NCBI GenBank assembly: GCA_964645155.1 | Contig: CAZYBG010000012.1 | Location: 1 to 53,640, forward strand | Source: CAZYBG01 sp964645155 | Lineage (GTDB): Bacteria > Pseudomonadota > Alphaproteobacteria > Rhodobacterales > Rhodobacteraceae | Direction of reading: 5' to 3' | DNA length: 53,640 bases | Shown here: one piece after another, positions 41,027-47,500 of the stretch | How positions within the stretch are numbered: the first letter of the stretch is position 1 | Layout of the letters: each line of letters opens with the position of its first letter | Position numbers and translations under genes: made by a program | Notes under the pieces: model-generated | Told to the model about the DNA's origin: nothing | Seen by the model: only the letters and a program-made list of their open reading frames with translations | The model's database searches: none

Positions 41027-42619
41027 ATGGCGCACGAGGCGCTCGACCCCGCCTTCCGCCGGCTGATCGACGAGCACGCGCCGGTCCGGCAGGTCGGTAG
41101 CGGGTTCACCTTCACCGAGGGGCCGATCTGGCATCCGGCCGAGCAGTACCTGCTGTTCTCCGACATGCCGGCCGACACGCGGCGCAGGCTCGACCGCGCC
41201 GGGGTGCGCGAGGTGATGAGGCCGTCGCACAAGGGCAACGGCATGACCTACGACGCCGACCTGAACCTTCTGGTCTGCGAGCACGCCACATCCTCGGTCG
41301 CGCGCTTCCGCGCGGACGGCCGGCGCGAGGTGCTGGCCTCGCATTTCGAGGGGCGCGAGCTGAACTCACCCAACGATCTCTGCGTGAAGTCCGACGGCTC
41401 GGTCTGGTTCACCGACCCGTGGTACGGGCGGATGCCGGTCTACGGGGTCGAGCGGCCGCGCCAGCTGGGCTGGCAGGGCGTGTTCCGGCTGCCTCCGGGG
41501 CACGCGCCGGGCGCCGAGCCGCAGCTGGTCGTCGATCGCTACCTCTTCACTATGCCGAACGGCCTATGCTTCTCGCCCGACGAGAGCCAGCTCTATGTCA
41601 ACGACACCGAGCAGGCGAACATCCGGGTGTTCGACGTGCAGGGCGACCGGCTGGCCAATGGCCGCGTCTTCGCGTCCGGCATCCGCGACAGCCTGAAGCC
41701 CGGCGTGCCGGACGGGATGAAATGCGATGCCGAGGGCAATGTCTGGGTCACGGCACCAGGCGGGCTCTGGGTCTATGCGCCCTCGGGGCGGCTGATCGGC
41801 AAGGTGGCGATCCCCGAGATGGCGGCCAACCTGCACTGGGGCGGGGCGGACTGGCGCACGCTCTATGTCTGCGCCACGACTTCGGTCTATGCGGTCGGCG
41901 TGAAGGTCGGGCCGCGGAACGAGCCGTTCATGCGGGCGCGGCCGGCCGCCTCTGCCGCTGCTGCCGCTGCTGCCGCGGCGCCCGCGGCGCCCGCGGCGTC
42001 CGGCGCGGGCGAGCCCCTGCGCCTCGACGCGCGGCGCTGCGCGCTCATCATCCAGGACATGCAGAACGACGTGGTGATGGAGGGCGGCGCCTTCGCTGCC
42101 TCGGGCTCGCCCCAGCACTGCAAGGACCAGAACGCGCTGGCCAACGTCGCGCGTCTGGCCCGGCGGTGCCGCGAGCTTGGCGTGCCGGTGATCCATGTGC
42201 ATTTCCTGGTGCCGCCGGACGCGAAGGGGCTGACCCTGAACGCGCCGCTGTTCGAGGGGGTGCTCGACAACGCAGCGCTGGTGCAGGGGACGTGGGGGGC
42301 GGAACCCGCGCCGGGGGCCGAGGTGCAGCCGGGCGATTTCATCGTGCCGAAGATGCGGATGTCGGCCTGGGAAGGCACCAACCTCGAGACGATCCTTAAG
42401 GCCGAGGGCCGCGACATCCTGATCGAAACCGGCGCCTGGACCAACATGAGCATAGAGCACACCGCGCGCACCGGGGCCGACAAGGGCTATGTCATGGTGA
42501 TCCCCGAGGACGGCTGTTCGACGATGAACGCCGACTGGCATCGGGCGAGCATCGACTACGCGATGCAGAACGTCGCGCTGGTGACGAAGACGGCGGACGT
42601 GCTGGCGGCACTGGGGTAG
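41027..42619 (+). CDS. Fusion of SMP-30/gluconolactonase and isochorismatase-like hydrolase
   Basis: A 530-residue bifunctional protein. Residues 1-303 are a six-bladed SMP-30/gluconolactonase propeller with the metal ligands expected at Glu31 (FTEGPIW), Asn116 (NSPNDLCV), Asn178 (MPNGLCFSPDE) and Asp229 (VPDGMKCD). Residues 306-328 are an Ala/Pro-rich linker. Residues 330-530 are an isochorismatase-fold (cysteine hydrolase) domain with Asp344 (IIQDMQND) and Lys442 (VPKMRMSAW), but the usual catalytic Cys is Ser475 (WTNMSIEHTAR). The pair suggests consecutive lactone opening and amide or ester hydrolysis. It is followed by the SDR gene 4 nt later. Confidence 0.9.
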   Translation: MAHEALDPAFRRLIDEHAPVRQVGSGFTFTEGPIWHPAEQYLLFSDMPADTRRRLDRAGVREVMRPSHKGNGMTYDADLNLLVCEHATSSVARFRADGRREVLASHFEGRELNSPNDLCVKSDGSVWFTDPWYGRMPVYGVERPRQLGWQGVFRLPPGHAPGAEPQLVVDRYLFTMPNGLCFSPDESQLYVNDTEQANIRVFDVQGDRLANGRVFASGIRDSLKPGVPDGMKCDAEGNVWVTAPGGLWVYAPSGRLIGKVAIPEMAANLHWGGADWRTLYVCATTSVYAVGVKVGPRNEPFMRARPAASAAAAAAAAAPAAPAASGAGEPLRLDARRCALIIQDMQNDVVMEGGAFAASGSPQHCKDQNALANVARLARRCRELGVPVIHVHFLVPPDAKGLTLNAPLFEGVLDNAALVQGTWGAEPAPGAEVQPGDFIVPKMRMSAWEGTNLETILKAEGRDILIETGAWTNMSIEHTARTGADKGYVMVIPEDGCSTMNADWHRASIDYAMQNVALVTKTADVLAALG

Positions 42620-42623
42620 CGCG

Positions 42624-43370
42624 ATGAACCGATACGACCTCGACGGGCAGGTGGCGGTGGTGACCGGCGGCGCGCAGGGTATCGGCCACGCGGTGGCGCG
42701 GCGGCTGCACGCCTCGGGCGCGACCGTCCTGCTCTGGGACATGGACGGGGCGCTGGCCCGCGATGCCGCAGCCGGGTTCGGTGGCCGCGCCCATGGCGCC
42801 GCGGTCGATGTGACCGATGCGGCCGCGCTGGCGGCGCTGGCGCAGGCCGCCGCCGCGGCGCATGGGCGGATCGACGTTCTGGTCGCCTCGGCGGGGATCG
42901 CCGGATCGAACGCGCCGGTCGTCGACTACCCGGTCGAGGAATGGCACCGGATCGTGGCGGTCAACCTCCACGGCATCTTCCACACCTGCCGCGCGGTGCT
43001 GCCGGTGATGGCCGCGAACGGGTACGGCCGCGTCGTCAACATAGCCTCGGTCGCGGGCAAGGAGGGCAATCCCAACGCCGGCGCCTATTCGGCCTCGAAG
43101 GCCGGCGTCATCGCGCTGACCAAGACGCTGGGCAAGGAGTTCGCGGGCCGGGACATCGCGGTGAACTGCGTCACCCCCGCCGCTGCCCGGACGCGCATCT
43201 TCGACCAGATGAGCCAGACGCATATCGATTTCATGCTGTCGAAGATCCCGCGCGGCCGGTTCCTCGAGGTGGACGAGGCGGCGAGCATGATCGCCTGGCT
43301 CTGCACGCGCGAGAACTCGTTCACCACCGGCGCGGTGTTCGACCTGTCGGGCGGCAGGGCGACCTACTGA
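42624..43370 (+). CDS. SDR family oxidoreductase
   Basis: A 248-residue classical short-chain dehydrogenase. The nucleotide-binding motif TGGAQGIG (14-21), Asp39 after the second strand (WDMD, favouring NAD), ASAGI (89-93), Ser142, Tyr155 and Lys159 (YSASK) are all present. The C-terminal segment GAVFDLSGGRATY is standard. Relatives include sugar and hydroxy-acid dehydrogenases. The gene is the last of the 24-kb run. It probably oxidises an alcohol of the same pathway, for example to give the lactone substrates of the neighbouring hydrolases (inference). Confidence 0.92.
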   Translation: MNRYDLDGQVAVVTGGAQGIGHAVARRLHASGATVLLWDMDGALARDAAAGFGGRAHGAAVDVTDAAALAALAQAAAAAHGRIDVLVASAGIAGSNAPVVDYPVEEWHRIVAVNLHGIFHTCRAVLPVMAANGYGRVVNIASVAGKEGNPNAGAYSASKAGVIALTKTLGKEFAGRDIAVNCVTPAAARTRIFDQMSQTHIDFMLSKIPRGRFLEVDEAASMIAWLCTRENSFTTGAVFDLSGGRATY

Positions 43371-43627
43371 AGCCGCCCCGTCGCAGCCGCCGCGGGGACT
43401 GAGACGCGCCGCGGCCCGTTCTCCCGGAACGGTCGACGTTCGACAACGGCATACGATGATGCGGCTGAAACCCGTCCGCGCGGTGGCGCTGGTCGCCGGC
43501 ACCTCCGCGACCGCCCAGGCGGGCGGCGGCGGGTTTGCAAGCCGCAGCCACCCCGGGAACGATGACGACGACGGTTCGCAATCGAACCGCCACCGCGCAA
43601 CCGGCTCACCGAAAGCCCGGTCTGTGC
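43371..43627. other. Intergenic region between convergent genes, with two small hairpins
   Basis: 257 bp between the SDR end and the subtilase end. CCGTTC-TCCCG-GAACGG (43416-43432) and GTCGA-CGT-TCGAC (43432-43444) are adjacent perfect hairpins that could act as a weak bidirectional terminator, although no T-run follows. A possible small reading frame starts at 43456 with an Ala/Val-rich hydrophobic start and a DDDD run. It has no clear ribosome-binding site and runs into the subtilase gene on the other strand, so it is not called. Confidence 0.45.
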
Positions 43628-45025
43628 TCAGGCCTCGTCGTCGCAGATGCCGCCGAGGCTCAGGAGCCCCGCGCCGAAGATCGGATCGGGCCCGGGTTCG
43701 CCGAGGTCGCGGGCGAGGCGGCGGAGTTCCCCGGCGACCTCCGGCGCGGTCAGTTCGGGCCGCGCTTCGCGCAGCATCGCGGCTGCGGCCGACACGAACG
43801 GCACGGCAAAGGACGTGCCGGTCTTGAACCGCGCGCCGCTGACTGACGCGGCGGTCCAGACATCGACGCCCGGGGCCGCGAGATCGACATGCTCGCCCTG
43901 CACGGCCCGCCGGTAGATCCGCCCGGCGCGGTCGACGGCGGTGACGGCGATCACCTGGTCATAGGCGGCGGGGTAGGCGGGCTCGGCGCGGGGGCCGGCA
44001 TTGCCGACCGCCGACACCACGACGATGTCCTCATCCACCACCAGCCGGTTGATGACTTCGGCCAGCACGCCGTTCGAGGGCCCGGCAAGGCTCAGGTTGA
44101 TCACGCGCGCGCCGCGGTCGGCCAGCGCCGCCAGCGCCTCGGTCAGGGTGAAGATGTCGGCCCGCTCGTCGCTGCCGCTGCGGTGGAACGCGTCGACGGC
44201 GATCAGTTGCGAGCCGGGCACGAGGCCGGGCGACCGGGTGGCGGGATCGCCGACCAGAAGCGCGGCCACCGCCGTGCCGTGGGCCGCCCCAGACGGGTCG
44301 AGGTCGTCCGGCGAGAGGCGGATCACCTCGAGCGCCGCGCCCTCGAAGGTCGTGTGGTCTTCATTGATGCCGGTGTCGATCATGCCGATGACGACGCCAC
44401 GGCCGCAGGCCGACCCGCGCTCGGGCAGGCGCGGCCAGCCGATCATCTCGCGCGCCGGGCACTCCGCGCCGGCGCAGTTCTCGGGAAAGCCCTGCTCGGA
44501 GCGGTAGTAGTGGTTGAAGTCGGCATCCTGGCCGGTCGGAAGTGCGCGCACGATCTCGCGCGCGGCGATCAGCGTGGCGCCGGGCGGAATGCGCAGGCGC
44601 CGTGGCGTCGCCCGCAGCCCGGGCAGCGACACTTCCTCGATCACCGCGAAGCCCTGTCCGGTCAGGATCGACAGGTCGGCCTCGTCGAGCGCCAGCGCGA
44701 CGATCTCGTCGGCCACGGCGATCGGCAGCGGCACGGCCGGAGCGGCGGCCCCCGGCGCGGACTGGCGCTGCGTCGGGCCGCGCGGGCCGCCGGTCCGGTC
44801 ACCGCTCCTGCCATCGCCGCCGGAACCGGTCTGGCCGCGGGCGCCGTCATCATCGTCATCGTCATCGCTGTCGTCATCGTCGCTGTCGTCACCGCCGCCA
44901 CCATCATCGTCGTCATCCGCCCAGGCAGCGCCCACCGGAGAGAGCGACGGCACCAAGTCGGGCGGCGCCGGCCCGATGAAGGCCAGTAGGGCGAGGAGGA
45001 GCGTCCGGAGAAGGTTTCTGGTCAT
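43628..45025 (-). CDS. Secreted S8 family serine protease (subtilase)
   Basis: A 465-residue exported protease. Residues 1-35 are a signal peptide (RNLLRTLLLALLAF core, cleavage near AWA). Residues 37-60 are an Asp-rich tract (DDDDDGGGGDD then a second DDDD run), probably calcium-binding. Residues 60-205 are a linker and a pro-domain-like segment. The catalytic domain has Asp217 (GMIDTGIN), His249 (AAHGTAVAAL), the oxyanion Asn342 (AVGNAG) and Ser405 (GTSFAVPFV), so the full triad is present. Two Cys (184 and 189) sit before the catalytic domain. It is divergent from an ECF sigma factor gene. Protease, sigma factor and membrane anti-sigma together suggest envelope signalling. Confidence 0.93.
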   Translation of the reverse strand: MTRNLLRTLLLALLAFIGPAPPDLVPSLSPVGAAWADDDDDGGGGDDSDDDDSDDDDDDDGARGQTGSGGDGRSGDRTGGPRGPTQRQSAPGAAAPAVPLPIAVADEIVALALDEADLSILTGQGFAVIEEVSLPGLRATPRRLRIPPGATLIAAREIVRALPTGQDADFNHYYRSEQGFPENCAGAECPAREMIGWPRLPERGSACGRGVVIGMIDTGINEDHTTFEGAALEVIRLSPDDLDPSGAAHGTAVAALLVGDPATRSPGLVPGSQLIAVDAFHRSGSDERADIFTLTEALAALADRGARVINLSLAGPSNGVLAEVINRLVVDEDIVVVSAVGNAGPRAEPAYPAAYDQVIAVTAVDRAGRIYRRAVQGEHVDLAAPGVDVWTAASVSGARFKTGTSFAVPFVSAAAAMLREARPELTAPEVAGELRRLARDLGEPGPDPIFGAGLLSLGGICDDEA

Positions 45026-45125
45026 CGGCGGAGTTCCGTCTGGCAGGTCGATGTCGATTGATCTACGTCTTGCCCCCAGATTAATTCCGCTTTCAGTAGC
45101 GGCAATCAGCCGGGAAGCCAACGTC
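45026..45125. promoter_or_regulatory. Divergent promoter space, subtilase / sigma factor
   Basis: The 100 bp between the protease start and the sigma-factor start must carry promoters in both directions. It is visibly more AT-rich than its surroundings (TTAATTCC, ATTGATCTACG). No reliable ECF -35/-10 pair was identified; autoregulation by the adjacent sigma factor is the usual arrangement and remains an inference. Confidence 0.4.
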
Positions 45126-45617
45126 ATGGCCGACGCCTTCGAGACCGACCTGATCGCCGCGCTGCCGGTTCTCCGCCGCTACGCCATCTCGCTCTGCCGG
45201 CGCCCGGACGTCGCCGATGACCTCGTGCAGACAACGGTCGAGCGTGCGCTCGCCGCGCGGGGGAGTTTCGACCCGGCCACCCGGCTTCAGCCGTGGCTGT
45301 TCCGCATCCTGCGCAACGCCTGGGTCGATCAGGTCCGCCGCGCCGCCACGCGGGGAACCGAGCTCGACGTCACCGAGATGCCGGAAGCCGCCGTGGTCGA
45401 TGGCGCGCGTGCAACCGAGGCAGCGCTGATGCTGCACCAGACCGAGGCGGCCCTGGCGACGCTGCCGGCCGAGCAGCGCGACGTCATCCACCTCGTCTGC
45501 TTCGAGGAGCTGAGCTACGCCGAGGCCGCGGCGGTGCTCGGCATCCCGATCGGAACGGTCATGAGCCGGCTGGCCCGTGGTCGCGTCGCGCTGGCCGAGA
45601 AGCTGGGAATAAAGTGA
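45126..45617 (+). CDS. RNA polymerase sigma factor, ECF type
   Basis: A 163-residue sigma-70 family (extracytoplasmic function) factor. Region 2 is ALPVLRRYAISLCRRPDVADDLVQTTVERALA with the DVADDLVQ core-binding segment; the -10 recognition part PWLFRILRNAWVDQVRR follows. Region 4 is LPAEQRDVIHLVCFEELSYAEAAAVLGIPIGTVMSRLARGR, with the helix-turn-helix that reads the -35. It lacks region 1.1 and region 3. ATG at 45126 was chosen; an in-frame upstream ATG would add an atypical N-terminus. It is followed 39 nt later by its likely anti-sigma factor. Confidence 0.92.
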   Translation: MADAFETDLIAALPVLRRYAISLCRRPDVADDLVQTTVERALAARGSFDPATRLQPWLFRILRNAWVDQVRRAATRGTELDVTEMPEAAVVDGARATEAALMLHQTEAALATLPAEQRDVIHLVCFEELSYAEAAAVLGIPIGTVMSRLARGRVALAEKLGIK

Positions 45618-45656
45618 GAGGCAGCGCGTTGTCGGCACAGGGCAAGGAGTGACGCG

Positions 45657-46415
45657 ATGGAACCGGGCGAGTTTTCGGACGAGATCCTTATGGCTTACGC
45701 GGATGGCGAGCTTGACGCCGCAACCGCGCAGGCCGTCGCCGCCGAGGAGGCGCGCGACCCGGCCATTGCGGCGCGGATCGGCCTTTTCCGGCAGTCGCGC
45801 GCGGCGCTCGCCGGGCTTGCCGCCGCCCGCCCGGCCGAGCCGGTGCCGGCGGCGCTGATGGACCGGGTGCGCGAGACGCTCGAGGCGGCCCGCGCCGGCG
45901 CGGCCGAGGCTGAGGCCGAGGCGCCGAACGTCGTCGCCTTCCGCCGGCCGGCCGGCCCCGCCTGGGTGCCGACCGCGCTTGCGGCGAGCATCGCGCTGGC
46001 CGTCGGCCTCTCCGCCGGGCTCCTCGCCGCGCGGAACGGCGATGGCGGCGGCCCGCGGCTGGCGTCCCTCGAAGCGCCGGGCATCGACACGGCGCTTGAC
46101 GCGGTCGCCGCGGGCGAGCGCATCGCGCTCGAGGGCGGCGAACTCAGTGTCATCGCGTCGTTCGAGAATGCCGGCGGCGAGTTCTGCCGCGAGTTCGAGT
46201 ATTCCGCCGACGCCGGAGCGACCCTCGTCTCGGTCGTCTGCCGCGGCGACGCAGGGTGGGACACGCGGTTCGCCGTCGTCGCCGAGGCGGCGGATGACAC
46301 CGGCTATGCGCCCGCCTCGTCGCTCGACGCGCTCGAGGCCTATCTCGGCGCCGTCGGGGCAGGCGCGCCGCTGTCGCCCGATGCCGAGGCCGCGGCGCTG
46401 GAGCGGATCCGCTGA
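45657..46415 (+). CDS. Transmembrane anti-sigma factor
   Basis: A 252-residue single-pass membrane protein. The cytoplasmic N-terminal part (1-100) starts with the anti-sigma-type SDEILMAYADGELDAATAQAVAAE helix, which matches zinc-less anti-sigma domains such as those of FecR/RskA-like proteins. One membrane helix lies at about 103-125. The periplasmic C-terminal domain (130-252) has two Cys (GEFCREF, VVCRGD) that could form a disulfide. It lies 39 nt after the sigma factor gene; GGCAAGGAGTGACG precedes the ATG. It probably holds the sigma factor at the membrane until a periplasmic signal triggers release. Cleavage by the adjacent subtilase is speculative. Confidence 0.85.
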   Translation: MEPGEFSDEILMAYADGELDAATAQAVAAEEARDPAIAARIGLFRQSRAALAGLAAARPAEPVPAALMDRVRETLEAARAGAAEAEAEAPNVVAFRRPAGPAWVPTALAASIALAVGLSAGLLAARNGDGGGPRLASLEAPGIDTALDAVAAGERIALEGGELSVIASFENAGGEFCREFEYSADAGATLVSVVCRGDAGWDTRFAVVAEAADDTGYAPASSLDALEAYLGAVGAGAPLSPDAEAAALERIR

Positions 46416-46486
46416 CACTGCCGCAGCCGGCGGCCGCAGCGGACGGACCCGCTTGCCCTGCGCCAGCCGGGGCCAGCCAGGGCCAG

Positions 46487-46690
46487 CTAGATGCGCGGCG
46501 CCGCCCGGATCACCAGGGCGTCGAGACCCGCGCCGCCCGCGGCGACATGGGCCTTGAGTTGCGCGCGCATGCGGGGGTCCCAGTAGTCGCGCAGATGCGC
46601 GGCCACCCGTTCCGACTGGTCTTCGCCAGGCTGGCTCTTGAAGAACAGGGCGATCTGGTTCGCCATGTGGACCATCTTCTCAGGCGACAT
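46487..46690 (-). CDS. fdsD: Formate dehydrogenase delta subunit
   Basis: FdsD is a small protein that helps stabilise or assemble the NAD-dependent formate dehydrogenase. The 67-residue protein has the family opening MSPEKMVHMANQIALFFKSQ and the end AHLRDYWDPRMRAQLKAHVA. Its start overlaps the end of fdhD by 11 nt, as usual in fds operons. It is the last gene of the cluster on the minus strand, 72 nt from the end of the convergent anti-sigma gene. Confidence 0.93.
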   Translation of the reverse strand: MSPEKMVHMANQIALFFKSQPGEDQSERVAAHLRDYWDPRMRAQLKAHVAAGGAGLDALVIRAAPRI

Positions 46691-47495
46691 GGGCGGTTCC
46701 GGACCGGATGCGCGTCGGGTGCGAATAGACGTCGAAGCCGCTCTCGCGCGCGAAGGCCACAAGGGTGATGCCGGCGGCATCGGCAAGCCGCAGCGCATGG
46801 GCGGTCGGTGCCGAGACGCCGACCAGCGCCGGACAGCCGACCATCGCGCATTTCTGCACCAGTTCGACCGAAATGCGGCTGGTCAGCACGAAGGCGCCGC
46901 CGCGCGGGTCGATCCCGGCGCGGGCCATCGCACCGATCAGCTTGTCCAGCGCGTTGTGCCTGCCGACATCCTCGCGCGCAAGCACGATGCCCTCGCCGGG
47001 CCGCAGGAAGCCCGCGCAGTGGGCGGCGCGGGTCTGGTCGTGCAGCGGCTGGAAGGCCCGCAGCGCCGCCGGTGCGCCGGTGATATCCGCCATGCCGAGC
47101 GACAGGCCGCCCGGCGCGACCGGCGGCAGCGGCCGGTTCGCCTGGTCCAGGCTGTCGATCCCGCAGAGCCCGCAGCCGACCGGGCCGGCCATGAACCGCC
47201 GCCGGGCGCCCAGCGCCTCGCGCCGGTCGGAGCGGAGCCAGAGCCGCGCCTCGATCCCGGCGTCCTGCGCCACCTCCTCGGCCGCCTCGATCTCGTCGAG
47301 TGCGCCGACGATGCCTTCGGTCAGCGCGAAGCCCGCGGCGAAGTCGGCGATGTCGCCCGGGCTTGCCATCATCACCGCCAGCGTGGTGCCGTCGAACACC
47401 ATCGCCACCGGCACTTCCTCGGGCAGCGCCCGGCGCACCGCGAAGGCCTCGCTGCCGCGGAAGGACAGGCCGGCGACGACGCGCGCATCGGCCAT
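46680..47495 (-). CDS. fdhD: Formate dehydrogenase accessory sulfurtransferase FdhD
   Basis: FdhD moves sulfur from IscS-type desulfurases to the molybdenum cofactor, giving the sulfido ligand formate dehydrogenase needs. The 271-residue protein has VPVAMVFDGTTLAVMM, DFAAGFALTEGIV and the sulfur-transfer CxxC in VGCGLCGID (Cys108, Cys111). The late motifs are REDVGRHNALDKLIG and LTSRISVELVQKCAMVG, with GVSAPTAHAL. ATG at 47495 lies 5 nt after the fdsA stop. The order fdsA-fdhD-fdsD agrees with other alphaproteobacterial clusters. Confidence 0.95.
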   Translation of the reverse strand: MADARVVAGLSFRGSEAFAVRRALPEEVPVAMVFDGTTLAVMMASPGDIADFAAGFALTEGIVGALDEIEAAEEVAQDAGIEARLWLRSDRREALGARRRFMAGPVGCGLCGIDSLDQANRPLPPVAPGGLSLGMADITGAPAALRAFQPLHDQTRAAHCAGFLRPGEGIVLAREDVGRHNALDKLIGAMARAGIDPRGGAFVLTSRISVELVQKCAMVGCPALVGVSAPTAHALRLADAAGITLVAFARESGFDVYSHPTRIRSGTAHVA

Positions 47496-47500
47496 CGCGG

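Noticed and set aside
44840..44925. A short repeat array that might be a CRISPR or minisatellite
   Set aside because: The repeats are GTC/ATC triplets encoding the Asp-rich tract of the subtilase; there are no spacers.
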